Positions 1 through 7,706 of a stretch of DNA of 64,000 nt are shown in pieces. The notes under the pieces are model-generated. The model worked only from the letters and a program-made list of their open reading frames with translations, did not search any database and had not been told where the DNA came from. This DNA is from Thermotomaculum hydrothermale (GTDB lineage: Bacteria; Acidobacteriota; Holophagae; Thermotomaculales; Thermotomaculaceae). Made by a program: the position numbers and the translations under genes. Within the stretch, counting starts at the first letter, position 1; each line of letters opens with the position of its first letter. Location: positions 1,324,501-1,388,500 of the forward strand of contig NZ_AP017470.1 of the NCBI RefSeq assembly GCF_016592575.1, written 5' to 3'.

Positions 1-331
1 CGCAGGCAATTACCTCAATAACCTGTGCCCTTGGTGGGGACTGAATTCCTAACAGTTTTTCAACTGCCAATGTATAACCTACATTGTTGTTTATTGAAGA
101 GGTGTAATTCATCCTGTCTGTAAAGGGGATAAATTTCTGATAGGTTCTGTTTTCCCCTAATTTCTCAACACCTCTATGCAAATACCCTATCCTTGTCTCG
201 CTCCCAACAATGGTTTCCCCCTCTAATTCTAAAATAATGTGCAAAGTACCGTGGGTAATAGGGTGAGAGGGGCCCATGTTAACTATCATTCTGTCAGTTT
301 TAATATCTAATTCTTTCTTTATATTAGTCAT
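1..331 (-). CDS. nuoD: NADH-quinone oxidoreductase subunit D (partial, N-terminal part only)
   Basis: The minus-strand frame starts at ATG 331 and runs off the left edge, giving the first 110 residues. Visible landmarks are the MVNMGPSHP-like start of the 49-kDa subunit (here [14 protein letters not shown]) and the conserved [10 protein letters not shown] stretch. NuoD lies in the peripheral arm of complex I and forms part of the quinone-binding pocket with NuoB. It overlaps the end of nuoC by 8 bases, as expected for translational coupling in a nuoABCD operon. The frame is open to the edge, so this is truncation by the window and not a pseudogene. Confidence 0.95.
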   Translation of the reverse strand, partial: MTNIKKELDIKTDRMIVNMGPSHPITHGTLHIILELEGETIVGSETRIGYLHRGVEKLGENRTYQKFIPFTDRMNYTSSINNNVGYTLAVEKLLGIQSPPRAQVIEVIAC

Positions 332-788
332 GGCAGTGTAAATTATCTCCTTCCAGAGGATACTCTTTTCTCAAAGGATGGCCTTTAAAGCCTTCCCACA
401 TGAGAATCCTCTTTAAGTTTGGATGGTTCTTAAACCTTACACCGAACATGTCGTAAACCTCACGCTCATACCAGTTTGCTGTTTTATAAAGAGAGGTAAC
501 CGAATCAATTTCCGGCCAATCCTCCTTCATAGGGACTTTGACTATAAGCCTTAAAAGAGGCTCCATAGACAGCATATTGTAGATTATTTCAAACTTGTAC
601 TCGCGGTGAGGATAATGCACCGCCGTTAAATCAATAAGCATATTGAACCCATTCTCTTTTAACAACTGTAAAACTTCAACTATCTTTGAAGGGTCTTTAA
701 GGATTAAAAAGGTGTCTCCCCTTAGCCCTTCCTGAAACTCAATTGAGTCAGCGAAGTATTTCGTCAGCAGGCTCATAATCTGTTTCAT
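324..788 (-). CDS. nuoC: NADH-quinone oxidoreductase subunit C
   Basis: The 154-residue protein matches the 30-kDa/NuoC family: a central block with TAVHYPH, then the family signature around [12 protein letters not shown] and a C-terminal [10 protein letters not shown]. NuoC is a peripheral-arm subunit of complex I without cofactors and interacts with NuoD. The start at 788 is chosen because GGAG lies seven bases upstream; the in-frame Met at codon 5 lacks this. It overlaps nuoB by 41 bases and nuoD by 8, so translation is probably coupled. NuoC and NuoD are separate polypeptides here, not the CD fusion found in some lineages. Confidence 0.96.
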   Translation of the reverse strand: MKQIMSLLTKYFADSIEFQEGLRGDTFLILKDPSKIVEVLQLLKENGFNMLIDLTAVHYPHREYKFEIIYNMLSMEPLLRLIVKVPMKEDWPEIDSVTSLYKTANWYEREVYDMFGVRFKNHPNLKRILMWEGFKGHPLRKEYPLEGDNLHCHD

Positions 789-1305
789 TGATCTGCTCCA
801 ATCTTTTATAGAATTCTTCTATTCTTCTTTTTCTATCAATCAAAGATTCACGCTCTACAAGCTTCTGAATTTCCATTAATCCTTTTATAAAGGATTCAGG
901 CCTTGGCGGACAACCATTAACATAAACATCAACAGGTATTATCCTGTCTATACCCTGCTGAACAGAATAAGAACGGAAAAAGCCGCCTGAACAAACACAG
1001 GAACCAACAGCCATTACCCATTTGGGCTCAGCCATCTGTGCATATATTTTTCTCAAAACAGGCACCATTTTTCTTGTAATAGTACCCATAACCATCATCA
1101 AATCACTCTGCCTGGGGGAAAACCTCATAGCTTCGGCACCAAACCTTGAAAGGTCAAAGTGCGATGCCTGAACAGCCATAAACTCTATGGCACAACATGC
1201 TGTACCAAATGGCATTGGCCACAGAGACCACTTTCTCGCCCAATTAACAGCCTTCGATAGTTGAGTGGTGAATATGGTATCACCTAAAGCCTTTTCTATT
1301 CCCAT
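748..1305 (-). CDS. nuoB: NADH-quinone oxidoreductase subunit B
   Basis: NuoB carries the terminal N2 4Fe-4S cluster that hands electrons to quinone. The ligands are visible: the tandem cysteines in FGTACCAIEF, the Cys in VGSCVCSGG and the Cys in VNGCPPRPE. The frame is open from 1326, but I prefer the ATG at 1305 (MGIEKALG), because an AAGGAG Shine-Dalgarno sits just before it and this start leaves only a 10-base overlap with nuoA. The C-terminal 40 residues are charged and extend past the usual NuoB core, overlapping the nuoC start. Confidence 0.96.
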   Translation of the reverse strand: MGIEKALGDTIFTTQLSKAVNWARKWSLWPMPFGTACCAIEFMAVQASHFDLSRFGAEAMRFSPRQSDLMMVMGTITRKMVPVLRKIYAQMAEPKWVMAVGSCVCSGGFFRSYSVQQGIDRIIPVDVYVNGCPPRPESFIKGLMEIQKLVERESLIDRKRRIEEFYKRLEQINETDYEPADEILR

Positions 1306-1670
1306 TCCAGTGCTCCTTTCCACCAAACATAAAGGTAACCGGCAAGTAAAACAATCAAGAAAAATATAATTTCAACAAGAATAAATTTGCCTGTTGTTAT
1401 GTATTTTTTATAAACAACCGCCCAGGGATACATAAACGCAATTTCAACATCAAAAAGTAGAAACAACATTGCAATTACAAAGTATTTAACCGAATACCTT
1501 CTCCTTGCATCCGGCTGCACAAGGGGAGCACCGCACTCGTAGGTATCCAATTTCTTATCGTGAGGCCTTTTAGGACCTAACAGATAGGACAACCCTACCA
1601 TAATTAGGGCTGTAATTACGGATAAACCTAACAAAAGAACAATAGGCTTAAAAAGTACCACTTCCCCCAT
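1296..1670 (-). CDS. nuoA: NADH-quinone oxidoreductase subunit A
   Basis: A 124-residue membrane protein with three hydrophobic segments (about residues 8-30, 62-84 and 95-117). It carries the NuoA hallmark loop YECGAPLVQPDARRRYSVKY and the acidic FDVEIAFMYPWA segment in helix 2. NuoA is a membrane-arm subunit at the junction with the peripheral arm and quinone channel. It begins the nuo block, 14 bases after the TPR-protein gene, and is followed by overlapping nuoB, nuoC and nuoD. No terminator or clear promoter is seen between it and the upstream TPR gene. Confidence 0.96.
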   Translation of the reverse strand: MGEVVLFKPIVLLLGLSVITALIMVGLSYLLGPKRPHDKKLDTYECGAPLVQPDARRRYSVKYFVIAMLFLLFDVEIAFMYPWAVVYKKYITTGKFILVEIIFFLIVLLAGYLYVWWKGALEWE

Positions 1671-1684
1671 TTCTCATTCCTTCC

Positions 1685-3001
1685 TTACTGTCTAAACTTT
1701 CCGTAAAGTTTTTCATAAGTTTTCAATGCTTTTTCTAATTCAGCCTTATCGCTCTCATAACTTGCAGGATACCTTCCAGACTTTCTCTTAATCTCTTCTG
1801 CTTTTCTTATTCTGCCTTTTAGAGTCATAATTCTGTTAGCAAGTTTTCTCTTATTCTCCTGCTCAATTTGTTTATTTTTCTTTTCAATTTCAAGGTTCTT
1901 TTCAAACCTTGCTATGATCTCCTGAGCTTCCTTTTTCTTTTTTAGTAAATTTCTATTTCCAGGAAATTTTCTTAACCCGTCATTAACAGTTTTTAATGCA
2001 ATCTTGCACTTTGAAAGATTGTTTTCGTTCTTTCCTATAGCAAGCTGTGCAGTAGCAATGAAATTGTAAATTAAAGCATTATTCATTTTACCTTTAACCT
2101 TTAAGAGATAAGGTAACGCATTTTTATAATCTTTATTTCCCATATATGCAGAACCTAACCCAAAAACAACCTGGGTGTCATTGGGATATTTCTTGTATAA
2201 TTGAGAAAACAGGTTAATTGCAGTTGAATACTGTTTTGCACCTAAATAAGCATTTGCAAGATTAAGCTGTAGTTTTTTATCTCCAGGGAAGTACTTTAAT
2301 CCTTTGTTAGCCACATCAACTGCCTGTAAGTAATATTTTTTCTTTGAGTTGGCATCTCTAACTCTTCTTGCCTTATTTATTAATGTATCTGTTAAAAGAT
2401 AATATGTAGCCTTTGATTTTGGGTAAAGTTGCATAGATTTTGTTAAAGATTTAATAGCACCGTCTAAATTTCTATTGTGAATGTACGCAAGCCCTAATTC
2501 AAACCATGCAGATGGATTTTTAGGATTAATACCAGTTGAATTTTTTAAATCTACAACTGCTTTTGAGTGATTTTTTAACTTATTTTCACACTTTCCTTTA
2601 ATAAAATAAAACATCGCCTGAAACTCTGCTGGAGACTGTGGGATATACTTTGAACAAAGTTTAATAGCTTCTTTGCATTTACCTGATGCTGCTAAAACCT
2701 TTGCCTCAAGAATCTTTACCTTGGGCAACTCAACAACCTTTTTATCTGATTTCATTGCGGCATTTTCAGCCATTCTTAGCATTTCAAGCGCTGCCTTATA
2801 ATCTTTTAACTGGTAATAGCACATAGCTGCCATATATGAAGGAAAATACCAATAACTATACTTTTCAGCATCAACCTGAAATTCCTGCAATGCCTGTTTA
2901 ATTTTCCCCTGTTTGTACAATTTGTAACCTAACTTGTAGTCTGCTTTCACAAAGTTAACGCTCAACAAAAAAACCAGAACAAGGATAACTGTCTTTTTCA
3001 T
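1685..3001 (-). CDS. Exported tetratricopeptide-repeat protein
   Basis: A secreted or periplasmic protein of about 438 residues. It starts at ATG 3001, preceded by AGGAGTGATT; a longer frame would begin at a GTG six bases upstream. The N-terminus is a signal peptide (Lys-Lys, a hydrophobic stretch, then KA before DYK). Most of the rest is degenerate TPR units, for example NPKNPSAWFELGLAY, PGDKKLQLNLANAYLGAK and PNDTQVVFGLGSAYMGNK, ending in a Lys/Glu-rich coiled coil. No enzymatic motif is seen. It sits between a DUF4388 gene (10 bases away) and nuoA (14 bases away), so it may be co-transcribed with complex I. Its role is unknown; scaffold or assembly functions are typical for TPR proteins. 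Confidence 0.8.
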   Translation of the reverse strand: MKKTVILVLVFLLSVNFVKADYKLGYKLYKQGKIKQALQEFQVDAEKYSYWYFPSYMAAMCYYQLKDYKAALEMLRMAENAAMKSDKKVVELPKVKILEAKVLAASGKCKEAIKLCSKYIPQSPAEFQAMFYFIKGKCENKLKNHSKAVVDLKNSTGINPKNPSAWFELGLAYIHNRNLDGAIKSLTKSMQLYPKSKATYYLLTDTLINKARRVRDANSKKKYYLQAVDVANKGLKYFPGDKKLQLNLANAYLGAKQYSTAINLFSQLYKKYPNDTQVVFGLGSAYMGNKDYKNALPYLLKVKGKMNNALIYNFIATAQLAIGKNENNLSKCKIALKTVNDGLRKFPGNRNLLKKKKEAQEIIARFEKNLEIEKKNKQIEQENKRKLANRIMTLKGRIRKAEEIKRKSGRYPASYESDKAELEKALKTYEKLYGKFRQ

Positions 3002-3017
3002 AATCACTCCTATTTAT

Positions 3018-3878
3018 TTATTTGGTAGATTTTGATTTCAAAATTTCTTTAAATTCTAAAGACAATTTTTTGGAAAACTCTTTACCTTCCACCTCTGCAA
3101 GTGTAAAAAGGATATTGTTTGCAAAATCAATTACTATCTTTTTTTCATTTGGAGAGGTTTTTAACCTTTTCAGGGATTTTAAAAATTCTGTTTCAATTTT
3201 ATCTGAAAAACCTGGAACTGATACAGTAAATCTCCTTGCTGCCTCTTTTAAGGCCAGCATTTTTTTGTATAGAGGAGATTTTTCAAGAAAATTTATTTCA
3301 GACTCGTTTTTGCTTTCAAAAGTTGTACTTTTCACCTCGTAGGGGAACTTTGAAAGCATAACGAGATTGTTAACAATCAAACCGTAAATAAGTTTCGCAA
3401 CAACAAATGGAGTCAATCCACTTTTCTTTGAAATATCTCTAATATTTGTTTGTCCATCAATATATTTTATGATTTGCAATTCTGAGGTATTCATAGTTTG
3501 CTGAGTATTAGGATTATCTATTAAAACAGGATAATAAGCAAGAGAGGGTATCTTTTTAGACAAAACTCTCCATTCGTCAAGCCTTCTTGCAGCTTCCATC
3601 AAAAGGCTTGTTAAATTAGATTTAACATTTTTAGGGTAATTCTGGTCAATTTCTCCAACTTTAAAATGGCCTTCAAGCCAAATTGCAATTTCATAAACTG
3701 CTTCATCTCCCTCAAGACTGTCTGTTTTAGCATAAACCATATTTCCATCAATCAGAACAATCTTCCCTTTTTCACCATCTTTGTTCATAAAGTTAATAAG
3801 ACAGGTTTCTCCCGCCATATTGGCTAATTGTAAAATGTCAGGCAATTTTAATTCACTTAAGCTCCCCTGTAGGATCAT
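3018..3878 (-). CDS. DUF4388 (PATAN-type) domain protein
   Basis: The N-terminal 100 residues match the DUF4388 pattern: MILQGSLSELKLPDILQL, then a block ending in KGKIVLIDGNMVYA and GEEAVYEIAIW-like text. Such domains are found in bacterial signalling and gliding-type proteins, often beside GTPases or response regulators. The middle (about 115-180) contains a winged-helix-like segment, TNIRDISKKSGLTPFVVAKLIY, resembling a second family-typical domain. No signal peptide is present, so it is cytoplasmic. The SD is GAGG nine bases before ATG 3878. It is the first gene after the terminator that closes the exb-tonB unit and precedes the TPR gene. Its function is not known. Confidence 0.75.
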   Translation of the reverse strand: MILQGSLSELKLPDILQLANMAGETCLINFMNKDGEKGKIVLIDGNMVYAKTDSLEGDEAVYEIAIWLEGHFKVGEIDQNYPKNVKSNLTSLLMEAARRLDEWRVLSKKIPSLAYYPVLIDNPNTQQTMNTSELQIIKYIDGQTNIRDISKKSGLTPFVVAKLIYGLIVNNLVMLSKFPYEVKSTTFESKNESEINFLEKSPLYKKMLALKEAARRFTVSVPGFSDKIETEFLKSLKRLKTSPNEKKIVIDFANNILFTLAEVEGKEFSKKLSLEFKEILKSKSTK

Positions 3879-3900
3879 GCTAACCTCTTTTTTATTATTT

Positions 3901-3925
3901 AAAACAGAGCCCGCTTTAAGCGGGC
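3901..3925 (-). terminator. Rho-independent terminator after tonB
   Basis: Inverted repeat GCCCGC / GCGGGC (3909-3914 and 3920-3925, five-base loop) followed on the minus strand by TCTGTTTT. It sits nine bases past the tonB stop and closes the exbB-exbD-exbD-tonB transcript. Confidence 0.8.
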
Positions 3926-3933
3926 CCGTTTTA

Positions 3934-4680
3934 TTACCTTGTGTAGCGTGTTTTCAGTGAGAACCTTATGGTAAGGGTCATTATAACATCAACTGGATGT
4001 CCTCTTAGCTTACCTGGCGTAAATTTAAGCTTCTTAACAGCATCAATTGCCGCTTTTCTAAAGAAAGGATAGTTTCTCAAATTTCCGCCTATAATCCTTA
4101 TATCGCCTACCGTTCCATCCTTTCTCAAAACAGCCTGCAAAATAATGATCCCCTGTAAGCCAGCTTTTTTACCCAACTCTGGGTATATAACATTGGACAT
4201 TAACTGCTGTCTTGAGTATTTAGGTTTTACAAGACCAATAGTTGCTTCACTTACAGGCCCGGTTGGTACAGGCGGTTCATCAGGAATGTCACCAACCATG
4301 TACTCAGTATCAATGTCCGGAGTGTCCTGTTGAACATTTGTTTCAATTGGAACCTCAGGTTCCGGCTCATCTGGAGTTGGATCCGGTATAGGTATTTTTT
4401 TAACTTTCTTTTCTATCTTTAACTGCTCAAGCTGTTTTTCAGGCGGAGGAGGTAACACAACCCTTGTCACTTTCTTTTCCACCTTTTTCTCTTCAACAAT
4501 CTCTTTTGAACCAAAGTTAGGCAATTTAATCCAGATAAGAGCAAGGTGGAATAAAAGCGCAATCAACAACGCAATTTCAAAATACTTTTTGTCTTCATTA
4601 TACTCCGCTAAATAATCCTGTAGAAGAGAATTATCTTCTACAGCAGTTACCGGAGTATTTTTTTTAGCTTCTTCTACCAT
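3934..4680 (-). CDS. tonB: TonB-family energy transducer
   Basis: A 248-residue protein with TonB architecture: a short cytoplasmic N-terminus, one membrane helix (about 35-55, LIALLFHLALIWIKL), a Pro/Glu/Lys-rich periplasmic spacer (about 75-150) and a C-terminal TonB domain with YPELGKKAGLQG, GGNLRNYPFFRKAA and KFTPGKLRG. TonB transmits proton-motive force to outer-membrane receptors. It lies 17 bases after the second exbD and is the last gene before a terminator. No TonB-dependent receptor is present in this window, so the substrate cannot be told. Confidence 0.9.
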   Translation of the reverse strand: MVEEAKKNTPVTAVEDNSLLQDYLAEYNEDKKYFEIALLIALLFHLALIWIKLPNFGSKEIVEEKKVEKKVTRVVLPPPPEKQLEQLKIEKKVKKIPIPDPTPDEPEPEVPIETNVQQDTPDIDTEYMVGDIPDEPPVPTGPVSEATIGLVKPKYSRQQLMSNVIYPELGKKAGLQGIIILQAVLRKDGTVGDIRIIGGNLRNYPFFRKAAIDAVKKLKFTPGKLRGHPVDVIMTLTIRFSLKTRYTR

Positions 4681-4697
4681 AATATCCCCCGCTCTCC

Positions 4698-5171
4698 TTA
4701 ATAACCCCAGGCTTCAAGCTCGGCAGACGTCGGTATTGAAATAGTCAATCCCTTGTCAGCCGGCAAACGGCCTTCTTTTGCAACCTGTTCTTCAACCTGT
4801 TTCAACGTATCAAGCACTGCAATCATAGATTCGTAATTGGCTTCGGGGTTTACATGAATAATTATCGGCTTCTTATAGTTTCTTGATACTTTCTGATAAA
4901 CATAATCCTTTAAAAACATCATATCCCTGATAGATCTCGGCTCTTTCTGGTCAACAGAGTAAGTTCCATCAGCATTGATTTTAATATAAATTGACTCTTC
5001 TTTCTCCACCTGAGTTGTATCAGACTTATCCTGCTGAGGCAAAATATGCTCAATACCTTTAGTTGCAGAAATAACAGTAGTCAACATAAAGAAAACTATA
5101 AGAAGAAACGCAATATCTGCCATTGACGCGGTAGGGATTTCAGGCTGTTCTTTTTCTTTCTGTAACTTCAT
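4698..5171 (-). CDS. exbD: ExbD/TolR-family biopolymer transport protein (copy 2)
   Basis: A 157-residue ExbD/TolR protein with a short cytoplasmic tail, one helix starting at IPTASMADIAFLLIVFFMLTT (the Asp in MADIAF is the protonatable residue of this family), and a periplasmic domain. It is 26 bases from tonB and 11 from the preceding exbD. The two exbD paralogs share the helix almost exactly but diverge in the periplasmic domains, which suggests a heteromeric ExbD pair rather than a recent duplication. Confidence 0.9.
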   Translation of the reverse strand: MKLQKEKEQPEIPTASMADIAFLLIVFFMLTTVISATKGIEHILPQQDKSDTTQVEKEESIYIKINADGTYSVDQKEPRSIRDMMFLKDYVYQKVSRNYKKPIIIHVNPEANYESMIAVLDTLKQVEEQVAKEGRLPADKGLTISIPTSAELEAWGY

Positions 5172-5182
5172 CTCATACTCCC

Positions 5183-5605
5183 TTACTGCTCTTTTGTTTT
5201 TAACTCAGTTAAGAACTGCAGGTTTTTAACCCTTGCCTGTTCTAACTGTTCCAATATTTTATCAACCACATGCCACTTAACTCTCTTGTCAACCTTTAAA
5301 ACAACGTGATGCTCCGGGTCTTTGGACATCAAATCAACCGCAAAAGACAATACATCTGACGCGTCAATGGGATGTGTATCTTCTTTACCATCCGAAACCT
5401 TAATATAACCGTCTTCAGTTACAACAACAAATGCTGAACCTTTTACAACCTCACTCCTTACAACAGACGCAGGAAGTGTTAAAACAGTTTTGTCAACCTG
5501 GAAAACAGTTGTAATCATAAAGAAAACAATTAACAGGAATGCAATGTCTGCCATTGAAGCCGTTGGGATGTAAGCCTCAATTGTTTTTGTTTTTCTAAGT
5601 TTCAT
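5183..5605 (-). CDS. exbD: ExbD/TolR-family biopolymer transport protein (copy 1)
   Basis: A 140-residue ExbD/TolR protein. The membrane helix reads IPTASMADIAFLLIVFFMITT with the conserved helix Asp, followed by a small periplasmic domain containing HHVVLKVDKRVKWHVV. It follows exbB by 15 bases and precedes a second exbD. The tandem exbD arrangement is common in Bacteroidota and Acidobacteriota Ton systems. SD AAGGAA lies just before ATG 5605. Confidence 0.9.
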   Translation of the reverse strand: MKLRKTKTIEAYIPTASMADIAFLLIVFFMITTVFQVDKTVLTLPASVVRSEVVKGSAFVVVTEDGYIKVSDGKEDTHPIDASDVLSFAVDLMSKDPEHHVVLKVDKRVKWHVVDKILEQLEQARVKNLQFLTELKTKEQ

Positions 5606-5620
5606 TGCTATTCCTTTCTC

Positions 5621-6250
5621 TTATTGTAAAGACTCTATTTCTCCGAATGTCTCCAATAAAACATTAGATGCTGATTCAATTTCTCTAATAAAACCTGCAA
5701 TTAATGAGGTGTAGTAGTTGTAGAACATCAAAACAGGTACCGCAACTATCAAACCGCCAGCGGTTGTAATCAACGCCTCAGAGATACCTTCAGCAACCTT
5801 ACCAGGGTCATTCAACTTTGACATAGCATCAAAAGACTGAATCATACCGGTAACTGTACCCAAGAACCCCAACATAGGAGCAAGGTTTGCCACAGAAGCA
5901 AGTATTCCAAGCCCTTTTTCCAGCCTTGCAATTTCATGAATAGCGGCATTTTCCATTGCTTTTTCAACTTCTTCCTGAGGTCTGCCAAACTTTATTAAAC
6001 CAGCTTTAAGAATAGAAGCGATAGGGCTTTTATACTCTTCACAAAGATCAATTGCTGCTTTAACATTTTTCTTCTTCAAAATTCCCTTTAATCTTCCTAA
6101 AAATTCTGAAGTATTGATTCTTGCTTTATAAAGGATAAAACCTTTCCAGATAATAACAACCAACGCCATAATTGAAAAGAGAGCCAATACGTACATAATC
6201 GGGCCGCCCTTATCCATATATTCCATCAATCCGTTTGTAAATGCTTCCAC
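5621..6250 (-). CDS. exbB: ExbB/TolQ/MotA-family proton channel protein
   Basis: A 209-residue protein with three hydrophobic segments (about 15-37, 110-135 and 155-180). It carries the family signature LGFLGTVTGMIQSF and the Thr/Gly-rich SEALITTAGGLIVAVPVLM that lines the proton channel. It forms the inner-membrane motor with ExbD. The start is GTG 6250 with a full AGGAGG six bases upstream; no ATG is nearby. First gene of a four-gene exb-tonB unit. An IS256 element is inserted about 150 bases upstream. Confidence 0.92.
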   Translation of the reverse strand: MEAFTNGLMEYMDKGGPIMYVLALFSIMALVVIIWKGFILYKARINTSEFLGRLKGILKKKNVKAAIDLCEEYKSPIASILKAGLIKFGRPQEEVEKAMENAAIHEIARLEKGLGILASVANLAPMLGFLGTVTGMIQSFDAMSKLNDPGKVAEGISEALITTAGGLIVAVPVLMFYNYYTSLIAGFIREIESASNVLLETFGEIESLQ

Positions 6251-6403
6251 TTTTTACCTCCTAAATTTTTTTTAATACTTAAATGGGTAATATACAATTG
6301 CTTTTTTTTCAAAAAGTTAAAATATTGAGCAATCACCTCCCTTAATACATTTATTCAAACATTAAAATTTTTATCATAATAGGTAGTAAAATTCAAGATA
6401 ATA
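6251..6403 (-). other. Upstream region of exbB, bounded by the IS insertion
   Basis: AT-rich DNA with no gene. It should hold the exbB promoter, but I find no well-spaced -35/-10 pair. On the minus strand AAGGGAGGTGATT (6331-6343) closely matches the anti-Shine-Dalgarno complement yet precedes only a seven-codon frame. The IS sits at the distal end of this region. Confidence 0.4.
6396..6403. repeat. Target-site duplication, left of IS copy 1
   Basis: AGATAATA directly abuts the left inverted repeat at 6404 and is repeated exactly at 7661-7668 after the right end, as made by an 8-bp staggered cut. Confidence 0.95.
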
Positions 6404-6440
6404 GGCAGTGTAACATTAATTGTGTCAGGGAGAAAAAAAA

Positions 6441-6496
6441 CTCCTTTCGGGAAGGAGAGGTTAAAATAACCTCAGAAGAAAAATTCCCGAAAGGAG
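6441..6496 (+). promoter_or_regulatory. RNA hairpin that can hide the transposase ribosome-binding site
   Basis: CTCCTTTCGGGAA (6441-6453) is perfectly complementary to TTCCCGAAAGGAG (6484-6496), and the latter contains most of the transposase Shine-Dalgarno AGGAGG (6492-6497). A second hairpin GAGGTTA/TAACCTC (6457-6473) nests inside, so a transcript that includes all of it can fold into one long stem that blocks translation. A short alternative hairpin CTCCTT/AAGGAG (6441-6457) would compete. Protection of IS transposases against read-through transcription by such structures is known for other IS families; here it is inferred. Confidence 0.6.
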
Positions 6497-6505
6497 GTAC
6501 CACCA

Positions 6506-7639
6506 ATGAGTGATTTAATTTTCACTCAATTTAAAGAATTTTTCAAGAAAATGTTGCAGGAAATGTTGTTGGAAGAGAGGGAAAGATACTTAAAAGAAGC
6601 AAGAGGCCAAACAAGGGCAAACGGTTATTATAAGCGAACGCCTAAAAGCTTTTTAGGAGAGATTGAATTGCAAATTCCAAGAACAAGAGACAGTCAGTTT
6701 AAGGTTAAATGGCTTCCCCAGAGAAAAAGGGTAATGTTTTTTCTTGAAGATATTGTGGAGGCAATGTTTATAGCAGGAGTATCCACAAGAAAGACAGCAG
6801 GGGTAATTAAAAATCTCATAGGGGCTAACATATCCGCTCAATATGTAAGCAGGATAAGTGAAATATCTGAAGAAGTAATTGAAAAATGGAAAAACAGCAG
6901 ATTAACAAAAACATACCCCGTGCTATACATAGACGCAACATACATTTCATTAAAAAGAGACAGTGTGGCAAAAGAGGCAGTATATGCAGTATTGGGCCTG
7001 TCTGAAGACGGTAAAAGAGAAATTTTAGGATACTTTCTTCCTGGAGGAAACGAAAAAGCATCCCTCTGGCAGGAAATATTCAGGGATTTAAAAGAAAGAG
7101 GCTTAAAAGGAGTAAAACTGATTATAAGTGATGATTTAACAGGTTTATCTGAAGCGATAAAAGAAGAATTTCCTGAGACTATGCACCAACTTTGTTGGTT
7201 TCACCTGAAAAGAAACATAAAAAACAGAGTAAGAAAACATCATTTTGAGAAAATAAAAGAAGAATTAGACGAGATAATGAAATGCGAAAGCAGGGAAGAA
7301 GGGAAAACCAAACTTCTTGCATTTATTGAAAAATGGAAAAAGATATACAGGTTTTTAAAAAACATTAAGGCAAAAGTTGATAACTATACATTCTTTCTCC
7401 TTGCCCCTGATGAGATAAGAAGTTACTTCAGAACAACAAACTGGATGGAAAGGTGTTTTAAAGAGTTAAAAGATTACATACGAATACGAGGATTTTTTCA
7501 AAATGAACAAAGTGCAGAGAAGTTTCTTTACATTTTCTTCACAGACAAGAATGAGAAGTATCAATCAAGGAGTTTAAGGTATTCTTCTTCTTTTAATCGC
7601 TTTTTTTCTTCTCTTTCCCGGGAGGCTTCCCATGCCTGA
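6506..7639 (+). CDS. IS256-family (Mutator-type) transposase, copy 1
   Basis: A 377-residue transposase. The DDE catalytic residues appear as YIDATYISLK (first Asp), IISDDLTGL (second Asp) and TNWMERCFKELK (Glu), with the family's CxxH motif LCWFHLKRN between the second Asp and the Glu. The N-terminal 130 residues (with TRANGYYKRTPKSFLGEIEL) form the end-binding region. The start is set by AGGAGG nine bases before ATG 6506. Full length and intact, identical to the copy at 55903-57036. Cut-and-paste or copy-out transposition through a circular intermediate is typical of the family. Confidence 0.96.
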   Translation: MSDLIFTQFKEFFKKMLQEMLLEERERYLKEARGQTRANGYYKRTPKSFLGEIELQIPRTRDSQFKVKWLPQRKRVMFFLEDIVEAMFIAGVSTRKTAGVIKNLIGANISAQYVSRISEISEEVIEKWKNSRLTKTYPVLYIDATYISLKRDSVAKEAVYAVLGLSEDGKREILGYFLPGGNEKASLWQEIFRDLKERGLKGVKLIISDDLTGLSEAIKEEFPETMHQLCWFHLKRNIKNRVRKHHFEKIKEELDEIMKCESREEGKTKLLAFIEKWKKIYRFLKNIKAKVDNYTFFLLAPDEIRSYFRTTNWMERCFKELKDYIRIRGFFQNEQSAEKFLYIFFTDKNEKYQSRSLRYSSSFNRFFSSLSREASHA

Positions 7640-7660
7640 CACAATTAACTTGACATTACC

Positions 7661-7668
7661 AGATAATA
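7661..7668. repeat. Target-site duplication, right of IS copy 1
   Basis: AGATAATA, exact repeat of 6396-6403, directly after the right inverted repeat of the IS. Confidence 0.95.
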
Positions 7669-7706
7669 TATTGCCTATTTATTATTTTCATATATAATAT
7701 TCATTT

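Larger units (their letters stand above)
6404..7660 (+). mobile_element. IS256-family insertion sequence, copy 1 (1257 bp)
   Basis: The ends are defined by imperfect inverted repeats of about 27 bases: left GGCAGTGTAACATTAATTGT, right (reverse complement) GGTAATGTCAAGTTAATTGT, both continuing GTCAGG. Perfect 8-bp AGATAATA duplications lie outside them. It contains one transposase gene whose TGA stop falls inside the right repeat. A second copy lies at 55882-57138 in the opposite orientation with an identical transposase protein and identical overlapping minor frames, so the copies are recent. The insertion is intergenic, between a lipoprotein gene and exbB. Confidence 0.96.

Noticed and set aside
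6331-6343. Strong anti-SD match on the minus strand in the exbB leader, possible leader peptide
   Set aside because: The following frame is only seven codons from a TTG placed too close to the SD; not supportable as a gene.
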